Shown here: positions 52,701 through 60,172 of the stretch, one piece after another
How the letters are laid out: each line of letters begins with the position of its first letter
Position numbering within the stretch: position 1 is the stretch's first letter
Origin: Sphingomonas sp.
Lineage (GTDB): Bacteria > Pseudomonadota > Alphaproteobacteria > Sphingomonadales > Sphingomonadaceae
Reading direction: 5' to 3'
Length of the DNA: 64,000 bases
NCBI RefSeq assembly: GCF_003248515.1
Contig: NZ_QFOB01000003.1
Location: 62,001-126,000, forward strand
Translations under genes and position numbers: made by a program
Notes under the pieces: generated by a model
Told to the model about the DNA's origin: nothing
What the model saw: the letters and a program-made list of their open reading frames with translations, nothing else
Databases searched by the model: none

Positions 52701-52957
52701 GACTGGCTTTCGATATGATCGATATCGTTGACGGTGGTGGAGAGTTCCTGCTCGAAGTAGGTGATGACGCGGCCGGCCATATCCTTGGGCGGCAACCCGT
52801 TATAGCTCCACACCACCGCGATCACCGGGATCCTGATGTTCGGGAAGATGTCGGTCGGCGTGCGGATCCAGGCGATCGATCCCGAAATCAGGATCATGAT
52901 CGCGAGGACCACGAAGGTGTAAGGGCGCGACAGCGCGAGCTTCACCAGATGGAGCAC
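49727..52957 (-). CDS. RND-family efflux transporter, inner-membrane subunit
   Basis: 1076 residues, twelve transmembrane helices in two repeats. Motifs: N-terminal helix TFVVLAIMILISGSIAWIRT, PTDIFPNIRIPVIAVVWSYN, the TM4 motif G-G-L-A-L-A-V-G-I-L-V-D-D-A-T-V-T-I-E-N-I with the paired Asp residues of proton relay, and the second-half FLTGFMAIVLASFALVPFLG. The porter-domain sequence with S-Y-N-G-L-P-P-K-D-M-A and NVDIRTATAQVTSISQTVLK places it in the AcrB/MdtB-like broad group rather than the heavy-metal CusA group (no Met triplet seen). It is the first gene of the efflux operon, 150 bp downstream of the two-component pair on the same strand, which probably controls it. Confidence 0.93.
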   Translation of the reverse strand: MLHLVKLALSRPYTFVVLAIMILISGSIAWIRTPTDIFPNIRIPVIAVVWSYNGLPPKDMAGRVITYFEQELSTTVNDIDHIESQSLGGVGVVRIFFQPNVDIRTATAQVTSISQTVLKNMPPGITPPMILNYNASTVPIVQLALSSKDLSEQKIFDLGQTAIRPSLAAIPGASIPTPYGGRQRQIQIDLNPAELEARHLSASDVSTALAAQNQIVPAGTARIGRHEFNIQLNNSPSDFSALNELPIKTGEGGTVYIGDVAHVRDGSPPQANIVRVNGGRAVLMMVLKSGFTSTVEIVDNVKALIPQVKLSLPSSLKIDLLSDQSIFVRAAVSGVIHEGVIAAALTSLMILLFLGSWRSTVIIAASIPLAVLSAVAGLALSGETLNVMTMGGLALAVGILVDDATVTIENINWHLEQGKSVRRSILDGAEQIVRPALVSLLCICIAFIPMFFLPGIAGFLFAPMAKAVVFAMIASFVISRTLVPTMGNYLLREHGAPHTAEQMVSHDAQVGHSGTRNPFRRFQHGFEQRFERIREAYVDLLRLALAGRARFLTGFMAIVLASFALVPFLGRNFFPAVDAGQINMHVRAPSGTRIEETAALFDKIEDRIRAVIPKDQLGSIVDNIGLPVSNVNRAYMNTGSVGPQDGDILVSLSKEHAPTEGFVKKLRTALPVEFTGTTFSFLPADMVSQILNFGAPAPIDVMVTGKDAAANKAYADLLVSRLKRVAGLADVRLQQADDYPQLDINVDRTRASMIGLTENDVTRSLSINLAGSLQTAPVFWLNPENGVSYPIVAQVPPHRIASMDQMENLPVTGGGSDRFQILGALGSLSRETSPAVVSHYSAKRSYDVYATLQGRDLGSVATEINRILEETKTDKPATATVVLRGQVQTMNTAFLGLILGLAGAVILIYMLLVVNFQSWIDPAIIISALPAALAGIAWMLFGTETPLSVPALTGAIMCMGVATANSVLVVSFARERLAEIGDPVMAAIEAGSTRFRPVLMTALAMVIGMGPMALGLGEGGEQNAPLGRAVIGGLICATIATLVFVPSLFSLAHRRHGQTPAPEDAAGSPGDIVYAE

Positions 52958-53106
52958 CGAGATATTCCCCCGTCAGGCTGATCGCGTGCTGGTCTGGCGG
53001 ATCGGATCCGCGCTGCGCCGCACCATTGCCGGGGAATGTCTCCCCGGTTACGCCGATGTGCCGAGTGAATTTGTGTTCATGTGCCGAAAATGACGGAATC
53101 CGTTCC

Positions 53107-54438
53107 TCAGCCGTCGATATCGGAATGGGCGCGGGCGATTATCGTTGCGATCAGGCCCGGTTTCGCATCGGCCAGAACCAGTCGAAACTTGTGCAGATGC
53201 ACAATGGCGGTCACCACGCTGAGGCCCAGCCCCGTGCCCGGTCGATCGCGATCGCGATCCCGCCGGTAGAAGCGCCGCAGGACCGCCTCGCGTTCCTCCC
53301 CCGGAATGCCCGGCCCGTCATCGGCGATGCTCACCCAAACCTCACCATCCACGACATCTGTCGTAAGCGTGACGGTGGACCGCGCGAACTTGATCGCATT
53401 ATCGATCAGGTTCGAAAGCGCTTCGAGTAGCAATTGGGGATCCGCCGTCACCATCGCGGGCCGGGAAGGCTGAACGGAAAGCATGATCCCGCCATCTTCC
53501 GCGACGGCCGCGTGAAGCCCCGCCGCCGTTTCCACGAGCCGGCCGAGATCGATCGCGGCAAAGCGCGAGGTGCGCGCGCTCGCCTCCAGTTCCGCGATAC
53601 GCAGGAGCGCGGAAAAGCGTTCGAGAACGATATCCAGATCGCCGGTCAGCCTGTCCATGGCATCGGCCGACCCGGCGCCCTCGAGGCGCTCATGATAATC
53701 GAGCAGATTGGCCTTCACGCGGGCGAGCGGCGTGCGCAGATCATGGGCGATCGCATCGGTCACGCTCTTCACCTGGCTCAGCACACGACCGAGATCGTCG
53801 ACCATGTCGTTGATCGTCATCGCGACCTGATCGAGTTCGTCGCCCTTTCCGGCGACCGGCATGCGCACATCCAGCTCGCCCTCCGCAATGCGCCGACAGG
53901 CCCGTTGCAGGTTACGGATGCGGGCCAGCGGCGCGCGGCTGATAAGCGCGCCGATCAGCAGCGTTCCGGGCAGGATGATGAGGACCGTGCTGGCGATCAC
54001 CTCCGACACGACCTTCAGGAGATCGCGGCGTTCGCTGATGTCACGACCGATCAGCGTGATCCGGCCATCCACGCGCCGGCTCGCCAGGATACGCATCGCC
54101 GCCTGGCCGGCCTGCGCCGGCACATCGTGCGGGCGATCGAGACGGAGATCGGAAAAAGGGCCGATGTCCCCCGCGATCCGGCTGCGGCCATCGCTGGTCA
54201 GAAGGCCGAAATGATCCAGCCCCTTGGCATTGCGGGCCACTTCGGCCGTCACCTCTTCGGCAAGCCGGGACGAGGGATAGGCCGCCACGCGCTGCGCCTC
54301 GCGGTTGAGGATCCCCTCGCTCCGGGCGATCAGCTGGCGCGCGGTGATCAGATAGATCACCACCGCCATCGTCACCATGGCGGTCGCGAACAGGCCCCCC
54401 AGGATGCAGGTGAGCCTGAATGCCGAGGTGTGCCCCAC
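53107..54438 (-). CDS. Sensor histidine kinase of a two-component system
   Basis: 443 residues. Two membrane helices (about 9-32 and 145-166) flank a ~110-residue periplasmic sensor with no named fold. A HAMP linker (about 167-220) is followed by HisKA with A-I-A-H-D-L-R-T-P-L-A-R (phospho-His 232) and the HATPase domain with L-S-N-L-I-D-N-A-I-K-F-A (N box), I-A-D-D-G-P-G-I-P (G1) and G-T-G-L-G-L-S-V-V (G2). It lies 19 bp after its response regulator, in the same operon. The A-H-D-L-R-T-P-L form of the H box is common in kinases that control metal or drug efflux pumps. The signal is unknown. Confidence 0.91.
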   Translation of the reverse strand: MGHTSAFRLTCILGGLFATAMVTMAVVIYLITARQLIARSEGILNREAQRVAAYPSSRLAEEVTAEVARNAKGLDHFGLLTSDGRSRIAGDIGPFSDLRLDRPHDVPAQAGQAAMRILASRRVDGRITLIGRDISERRDLLKVVSEVIASTVLIILPGTLLIGALISRAPLARIRNLQRACRRIAEGELDVRMPVAGKGDELDQVAMTINDMVDDLGRVLSQVKSVTDAIAHDLRTPLARVKANLLDYHERLEGAGSADAMDRLTGDLDIVLERFSALLRIAELEASARTSRFAAIDLGRLVETAAGLHAAVAEDGGIMLSVQPSRPAMVTADPQLLLEALSNLIDNAIKFARSTVTLTTDVVDGEVWVSIADDGPGIPGEEREAVLRRFYRRDRDRDRPGTGLGLSVVTAIVHLHKFRLVLADAKPGLIATIIARAHSDIDG

Positions 54439-54457
54439 CTCGCGCCAGCGCAGTCGC

Positions 54458-55138
54458 TCAGGCGAGATCGAGACGATAGCCCTCGCCTTTCACGGTGGCG
54501 ATCGCCACACCGCGCGAGCCGGTATCCAGCTTCTTGCGCAACCGGGCGATGTGGACGTTGATGAGATTCGGGCCGGGATCGAAATAATAGCCCCACACCT
54601 GCTCGAAGATCACGCGCCGCCCCACGACCCGGCCAACATTGCGGACCAGGAATTCCAGCAGCCGGAATTCCATGTCCGGCAGCCGCAATTCCTTGCCGTC
54701 GAATGCAACCGCGCGATCCAGCAGATCGATCTCGAGCGGGCCTGCGCGCAGGATCGTCTCGCGTCTCGCATCGGTGGGGGAACGCCGCAGCAAGGCCTCC
54801 AGCCGCGCGACCAGCTCGGGATAGGCGAAGGGCTTGATCAGATAATCATCACCGCCCGCGCGCAGGCCGGCAATCCTCTCGTCCACATCGGAGAGGGCGC
54901 TCACCACCAGAACGGGCGTCAGGATCGCCCCTTCCCGGATCCGGCCGAGCACTTCCAGCCCATCCAGCTTCGGCAGCATCCGATCGAGCGTGATCGCATC
55001 GAAATATTCGGACCGGGCAAGCGAAAGCCCCGCCTCGCCATCGTCGGCGACGACGACGCTGTATTCGTGTTTCTCCAGATGCGCCTTGATCGAACGGGCG
55101 ACCGTGGGATCGTCTTCGATGACCAGCACGCGCGGCAT
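54458..55138 (-). CDS. OmpR-type response regulator
   Basis: 226 residues from the ATG at 55138 (MPRVLVIEDD); the longer frame upstream has no RBS and would precede the receiver with an unconserved lead. The receiver domain has the acidic pair E8-D9-D10, phosphoacceptor D52 in ITLDRMLP and the conserved Lys in YLIKPFAYPEL. The C-terminal winged helix has LRLPDMEFRLLEFLVRNVGR, RRVIFEQVWGYYFDPGPNLI and NVHIARLRKKLD. First gene of a two-gene operon with the kinase, and followed by the efflux operon on the same strand, its likely target. Confidence 0.93.
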   Translation of the reverse strand: MPRVLVIEDDPTVARSIKAHLEKHEYSVVVADDGEAGLSLARSEYFDAITLDRMLPKLDGLEVLGRIREGAILTPVLVVSALSDVDERIAGLRAGGDDYLIKPFAYPELVARLEALLRRSPTDARRETILRAGPLEIDLLDRAVAFDGKELRLPDMEFRLLEFLVRNVGRVVGRRVIFEQVWGYYFDPGPNLINVHIARLRKKLDTGSRGVAIATVKGEGYRLDLA

Positions 55139-55894
55139 GGCGCCGATCTGCTCCTTCCGTGAATAGGAACGGGGGCTGTCGCATGCGCCTCTCCCCCTCG
55201 CAAGCGCTCGCCACGATCGATCGCGGATCGATGACCGGGATCGCGGGCCGGCGCCGGCGTCATGGCGGGACAACGGGTCGGCGGTCGGCGGTCCGCGCCT
55301 TCAGTGCCCCTGCACGAAGGCAATACGGCGCCGATTTCATGGGATTCACGCATTTTTCACGGTCTTTTCGCGCGCTCCCGGCCGCCAATTGGAGCATTCA
55401 GAAGCGGCAGGGCGGCATCGGCCGATGTAGCCGCCAGGATGCGGGACCAGAGTTCGAAGGGGATGGAACGAGGAGGATGGTTCGAATGTGTGCAGCGACA
55501 TCTTCCGATTGCCGCGCATCGTCGGCCGTCCCGAGCATCCTGTGATCTATCCAGCACGCCCGTGCCGATCGGGGCGAGGGCCGTGTGAAACGGATCCCAA
55601 CAATCAGCGGCTCGGGGGAGGAGCGTCCGCTTCGCTCGCCGCTGATGGGGGACGGGGCGGCGCATTGGGGGCGCCGTCCCGGTTAATTTCAACTCGTTAT
55701 TACTGAGCATGTAGCTTGAGCGTTTTGTGCAGTAGCCCTGCTTTTGATCCCGCCCGCCACCAGATGTCGGCATGCCCTGCGCCGAAATCCGGGGTCCGGG
55801 CGCCCGCGCCCCTTGACCGATCCCGCGAAGTGCAGCTTTACCCCGCCGGGAGACCGGTTTACGCTTCACGGCCGGGAAAAGGGGCAGGCCGGCG
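55139..55894. other. 756-bp region without a recognisable gene
   Basis: Frames here lack family motifs and conserved starts. A 7-bp stem GGGACGG/CCGTCCC (55649-55655 with 55674-55680), followed by GGTTAATTTC, could be a terminator for transcription from either side. The region should also contain the promoters of the response-regulator operon (minus) and of the SARP gene (plus). I see no RNA gene in it. Confidence 0.4.
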
Positions 55895-57949
55895 ATGCCG
55901 ATCACGTCAAGGCAGGTCGAGCCGCGGGCTGCTGAAAGGCTGCAGCTCCGCCTGTTCGGCGAATTTGCCGCCCGTGAAGGTGACGGTGGCCCCGAAGTCA
56001 CGCCGCGAGGCCGCAAGGCGCGCGGAATCCTTGCCTATCTCGCCCTCACCAACCGCCATCGCGCCAGCCGCGAAGTCATCGCCGAACTTTTCTGGAGCGA
56101 TCGCGGAGAGGAACAGGCGCGCGCCAGCCTGCGCCAGTCGCTCGCCGAACTGCGCAAGGCGCTGGGCCTGTGCGCCGATGCGATCGAAATCACGCGCGAT
56201 ACGATGCTGCTCCACGCCGGGCTGTTCGAAAGCGACGCATCCACCGTCATCGCCGCTGCCCGCGACGGCAGGCTCGCGGAGCTTCCCGCTCTGTTGCAGC
56301 AGATCGATTCCGAATTGCTGCGCGATCTGGAGGGGCTCTCCCCGGCGTTCGACGCTTGGCTCATGGTCGAGCGCACGGCGCAGCACAATCGCCTCGTCGC
56401 ATCCCTCCTGGAAGCCGCGGAGGGGCGGCTGACCATGGAGACGGCCAGACACGTTCGCGATATCGCCAACCAGCTCGAACGACTGGACCCGGGCAACGAG
56501 GCCGTGGCCCGGCTCGGCATGCGCGCCGATGCGCTGGAGGGCAATCTGGCTTCCGTCCATCGCCGCTTCCGTCGCCTGTCTTCCGCGCTGGAAAAGGAAT
56601 TCGGCGTCACGCCCTCGGCCGAAACACATGCCGCCTTCACCGAGCTTACCGCGCTTCGCCCGATGCTGGATCAGCCGGAACTCGGGGCCGCCACCGCGCC
56701 TGCGGCCGAGGCGACGAGCGTGAAGGCCAAGGCGGGCACCGTCGTCGAGCCGCCGGTGGTGATCGTGGCGCCGGTGGCCTGGATCGGGCGGGGCGAGAAT
56801 GGCGCGGCGATCGCCACGATTTCGACCGACGAAATCTCCACGCTGCTCGGCCGCCATCGCGATATCCGTATCCTGGCGATCGACAGTTCCGATCTCGATC
56901 GCGTGGCGGATGTCTGCAGCACGGCCGTGGTGACCTATCTCCTTTCCGGCACGCTCCGCGAAGTGGGTGAAAAATTCCGGCTGAACGTGAAGCTCGCCAG
57001 CAATGACACCGGCATGTTGCTCTGGTCCGAGCAGATCACGATCGAGGAAGCGGATCTCGACAAGGCCGTGGATCTGATCGTGCAGCGCACGGTGGGCGCT
57101 GTGGCCCCGGTGATCGAGCGCGACCTGATCCTGAATCTGCCGCCGCGCGTTCACGGAACCGATCACAGCTATGCCGTCTATGCCCGCGCGCGCAAACTGG
57201 CGCGGACCGGCGAGACCTTCGAGGAAATCAAGGAAGCGGCCGATCTGCTGGAGAGCATCGCGCTGCGCACGCCTTCGGATGTCCGCGCGCGATTGCTGCT
57301 GGTCCAGCTCTACAACACCGATTTCTGGCAGACATCCGCAGGCCACGACACGGTGGAGCTGCGCGCGCGCGCCCTGTCGCTCGCGCGCGAGGCATGGGCA
57401 CTGGATCCGCATCATCCCGTCGTCCATCTGCGCCTCGGCTGGTGCCACTTGCGGGGCGGCAACTGGTCCGAATCCACCCAGGCCTTCGAAAAGGCGCTGG
57501 ATCTGGGGCCGAACAATGCGCGGGTCATCAACGCGGTCGGCTCGGGCCTCGCCTTTCTCGGTGAGATTGCGGAGGCGCAGGCGCTGATCGCGCGCGCCTT
57601 TGCGATCAATCCCTTCCCTCCGCCTGACTATCATGCCGATGCCGCCGTTGTGCTGGCGCTGGCGGAGCGGACAGAGGAGGCGGAGGAGCAGTTTCGCGGC
57701 TCCACGCACACCGGCCTCCATTATCAGGCGGTACGGCTGGCCAATGCCGCCGGCCACCAGCCCAGGGATCGCGTGAGCCAGCTCGCAACCGATCTGCGCC
57801 AGCGTTTCGCGCGGGTCTGGCGGGGTGCCACCCCGCTGGACGATGAAACCATCATCGAATGGACCAAGCGCTTCATGCCGCTTCGGCAGAGGGCCCACCG
57901 CCGCCTGATCGACGACGGCTTGGCCCGCGGCCTCGCTCTGGCCGGGTAA
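55895..57949 (+). CDS. SARP/BTAD-type transcriptional activator with TPR tail
   Basis: 684 residues. N-terminal winged-helix DNA-binding domain: LQLRLFGEFAAREGDGGPEV, then RGRKARGILAYLALTNRHRA, EVIAELFWSDRGEEQARASL and RQSLAELRKAL, typical of OmpR-like/SARP regulators. A bacterial transcriptional activator domain (BTAD, TPR-like) follows to about residue 250. A central alpha/beta segment (about 285-400, VAWIGRGENGAAIATISTDE) resembles the adenylate-cyclase-associated or TolB-like region seen in similar proteobacterial regulators. Then come TPR helices (HLRLGWCHLRGGNWSESTQA, ALDLGPNNARVINAVGSGLA). It lies 50 bp upstream of the precursor/YcaO/TfuA genes on the same strand and is the likely cluster-specific regulator. 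Confidence 0.83.
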   Translation: MPITSRQVEPRAAERLQLRLFGEFAAREGDGGPEVTPRGRKARGILAYLALTNRHRASREVIAELFWSDRGEEQARASLRQSLAELRKALGLCADAIEITRDTMLLHAGLFESDASTVIAAARDGRLAELPALLQQIDSELLRDLEGLSPAFDAWLMVERTAQHNRLVASLLEAAEGRLTMETARHVRDIANQLERLDPGNEAVARLGMRADALEGNLASVHRRFRRLSSALEKEFGVTPSAETHAAFTELTALRPMLDQPELGAATAPAAEATSVKAKAGTVVEPPVVIVAPVAWIGRGENGAAIATISTDEISTLLGRHRDIRILAIDSSDLDRVADVCSTAVVTYLLSGTLREVGEKFRLNVKLASNDTGMLLWSEQITIEEADLDKAVDLIVQRTVGAVAPVIERDLILNLPPRVHGTDHSYAVYARARKLARTGETFEEIKEAADLLESIALRTPSDVRARLLLVQLYNTDFWQTSAGHDTVELRARALSLAREAWALDPHHPVVHLRLGWCHLRGGNWSESTQAFEKALDLGPNNARVINAVGSGLAFLGEIAEAQALIARAFAINPFPPPDYHADAAVVLALAERTEEAEEQFRGSTHTGLHYQAVRLANAAGHQPRDRVSQLATDLRQRFARVWRGATPLDDETIIEWTKRFMPLRQRAHRRLIDDGLARGLALAG

Positions 57950-57999
57950 TTCACACAGTAGCGCAGCGCTCCGCACCACGTTCATCATAGGGAGGTTTT

Positions 58000-58275
58000 A
58001 TGGACGATCTTCACGTTTATGTTTCTTCGGAGAAGACCGAAGGCGCGGAACCGGCGCTGGCGAAGCCCGTCTTCCTCATCGAGCATGAGGGCAAGCTCTA
58101 TCTCACCAAGGCCGTGTGGGAATATCATGCCGGCGACGATGCCTCGGATGCGGTGAAGGTGGGCGTGGGCCAGATGCGCGAACTGTTCGAAAGCCATGTC
58201 GATCCCAGCCTGAAGGCCGCCGCCGTGCCGCCGCAGAAGCTGGAAGCCAGCTCCTTCGAGGTCAGCCGGCCCTAA
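58000..58275 (+). CDS. Candidate RiPP precursor peptide (91 aa) of the YcaO-TfuA locus
   Basis: 91 residues, preceded by a very strong RBS (GGGAGG, 6 nt before the ATG). It is acidic and leader-like over most of its length (E-K-T-E-G-A-E-P-A-L-A-K-P-V-F-L-I-E, then KAVWEYHAGDDASDAVKVG), ending K-L-E-A-S-S-F-E-V-S-R-P. There is no Cys and no secretion signal; three Ser are clustered in the last eight residues. The strong RBS, small size and position just before YcaO (8-bp gap) are what one expects of a precursor. It could instead be a leader-binding or accessory protein. I know no named family for it. Confidence 0.6.
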   Translation: MDDLHVYVSSEKTEGAEPALAKPVFLIEHEGKLYLTKAVWEYHAGDDASDAVKVGVGQMRELFESHVDPSLKAAAVPPQKLEASSFEVSRP

Positions 58276-58283
58276 CACCGCCC

Positions 58284-59399
58284 GTGTCACGGGACATCGA
58301 GCAACGTGCCGCGGCCGCCGCGGCGCGTTGCGAGGTGACGCGCCTTGCCGACGTCACCGGGCTCGATCGGGTGGGGGTGCCCGTATGGCAGGCGGTTCGC
58401 CCCCTCAGCCGCGCTCTCTCCGTCCATCAGGGCAAGGGGCTGGATGCCCGTTCGGCCCGGATCGGCGCCTGCATGGAAGCCGTGGAATCGGCGACGGCCG
58501 AAGCCTGGCTCGGCGTCGGGCCGGATTGTTCTTGGCGCGCCTTGCCGCTCGACCGAAGATCCCCCGCCATCGATGATTTCGCGCGCGCGCGCGGCCTGCT
58601 CGATCCCGATCGGATCCTCCGATGGGTGGAGATGAACCCGATCGGCGAAAGCCTTCCCTTCTTCGTGCCCGAGATGATCGTCTCGATGGATTTCACGAGG
58701 GCCGATGATCGCGAGTTCGGCCGGTGCAGCACCGGGCTTGCCGCGCATTTTTCACGGGATGCGGCGATCCGTCACGCGCTGCATGAAGTGATCGAGCGCG
58801 ACGCGCGCGGCGCCTGGCAGCGAAGCGGGCGCGCGGGATCGGCCGGATCGCGCATCGCGATCGACACGATCCCCCATGGCTGGTTCCGGGAACTTGTCGG
58901 CCGACTGCGTGACCTCGATATCCTGGTGCGCGTCAGCCGGGTCCCGGCGATCGTCGCCCTGCCCGTCTTCGTCGTGGAACTGCTCGACGGGGCGGAGCCG
59001 GAGGGCGATCATGCGGCGGCCGCCGGCGCCGGAGCGCACGAACAGGCCGAAGCGGCGCTACGCGCGGCCCTGCTGGAAGCGCTGCAATCGCGCCTCACGA
59101 TGATCGCGGGCACGCGCGACGATCTGCCGATGCGGACGGCCGACCAGCATCGCCGCCCGCTGGGCCTCGGCTTTCCCACACCCGGATTCATCACGGAGCA
59201 GACCTTCCCCACGGACGACTATGCCCCGCTCGACGACGCGCGGGCCATCGATGATCTCGCGCGGGCGCTGGCCGCCGCCGGCTATCCCCGGATCGGCTGG
59301 CTTCGGCTGTCCGATCGGGACGCGGACGCGATCGTGGTAAAGGTCGTCGTGCCCGGCCTTGGCGATCTCTGGCGCGAGCGGCGGCGCGCGCCCGCATGA
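58284..59399 (+). CDS. YcaO-domain ATP-dependent peptide-modifying enzyme
   Basis: 371 residues from the GTG at 58284. YcaO enzymes use ATP to activate backbone amides, making azolines, thioamides or amidines. ATP-site signatures are visible: A-R-I-G-A-C-M-E-A-V-E-S-A-T-A-E (family S/A-x-x-E-x-x-E pattern, about 60-75), ALHEVIERDARGAWQ and ALRAALLEALQSRLTMIAGT; the C-terminus is not the Pro-rich type of azoline YcaOs. Paired with TfuA it belongs to the group linked to thioamidation (methanogen McrA, thioamitides) and to trifolitoxin. The next gene overlaps by 4 bp, so YcaO and TfuA are co-translated. Confidence 0.87.
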   Translation: MSRDIEQRAAAAAARCEVTRLADVTGLDRVGVPVWQAVRPLSRALSVHQGKGLDARSARIGACMEAVESATAEAWLGVGPDCSWRALPLDRRSPAIDDFARARGLLDPDRILRWVEMNPIGESLPFFVPEMIVSMDFTRADDREFGRCSTGLAAHFSRDAAIRHALHEVIERDARGAWQRSGRAGSAGSRIAIDTIPHGWFRELVGRLRDLDILVRVSRVPAIVALPVFVVELLDGAEPEGDHAAAAGAGAHEQAEAALRAALLEALQSRLTMIAGTRDDLPMRTADQHRRPLGLGFPTPGFITEQTFPTDDYAPLDDARAIDDLARALAAAGYPRIGWLRLSDRDADAIVVKVVVPGLGDLWRERRRAPA

Positions 59400-60121
59400 C
59401 CATCATCGCCTTCGCCGGGCCGAGCATGCCTGCCGATCCGGATCCGGCGATCGACTGGAGGCCCCCCGCTTCGGCGGGAGACATGCTCACCGTCATGCCG
59501 GAGCGCCCGGAAAGGATCGTGCTGATCGACGGCTATTTCGCCGTCCGCCCGGCGCCCTGGCACAAGGAAATCCTGCTCCTGATGGAGCAGGGCATCCCCG
59601 TGATCGGCGCGGCGAGCATGGGCGCGCTGCGTGCCGCCGAGCTTGCGCCTTATGGCATGATCGGGGTCGGCGCGATCTTCGCCGCCTATCGGAGCGGGCG
59701 CCTGGTGGCCGACGATGAGGTTGCCGTGCTGCATGCGCCGCGCGAGCTGGGCTGGCGCGCTCTGACCGAGCCGCTCGTGAACGTGCGTGCGAACCTGCTC
59801 GCAGCGGTACGCGGACGGGTGATCCGTCCGCCCGATGCCAAGATCATTCTCCGGGCGGCGGCCACGCTGAACTTCCGCGACCGGCACTGGCGCCGCATTC
59901 TGGAGCATGCCGGCGCGCACCTCGACGCCGGCACGGCCGACACCTTCGGCGGCTGGCTCGCCGGGCACCGCATCGATCTGAAGGCGCTCGATGCGGCGCA
60001 GGCGATCCGCCTGGCACTGGACGCCGCCCTCCCCGCCATTGCGCCCGTTGCGGCACCGCGGACATCCTTCCTGCGTCACCTGAGCGAACATGTGGGGGTC
60101 GGCCTGCCGCCCCTTCTTTGA
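59396..60121 (+). CDS. tfuA: TfuA-like protein, YcaO partner
   Basis: 241 residues, overlapping YcaO by ATGA. The TfuA core is plain: I-V-L-I-D-G-Y-F-A-V-R-P-A-P-W-H-K-E-I-L, then V-I-G-A-A-S-M-G-A-L-R-A-A-E-L followed by G-M-I-G-V-G-A-I-F (about residues 70-100). TfuA was first seen in the trifolitoxin cluster of Rhizobium and is thought to deliver sulfide to YcaO or to help it make thioamides. The protein lacks a signal peptide and should be cytosolic. It ends 51 bp from the end of the convergent POT transporter gene. Confidence 0.88.
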   Translation: MTIIAFAGPSMPADPDPAIDWRPPASAGDMLTVMPERPERIVLIDGYFAVRPAPWHKEILLLMEQGIPVIGAASMGALRAAELAPYGMIGVGAIFAAYRSGRLVADDEVAVLHAPRELGWRALTEPLVNVRANLLAAVRGRVIRPPDAKIILRAAATLNFRDRHWRRILEHAGAHLDAGTADTFGGWLAGHRIDLKALDAAQAIRLALDAALPAIAPVAAPRTSFLRHLSEHVGVGLPPLL

Positions 60122-60172
60122 CGAAGCCGATATCCTGCCCGCCCGCGCAAAGCCCCGTCGCGAGGCGATCGT

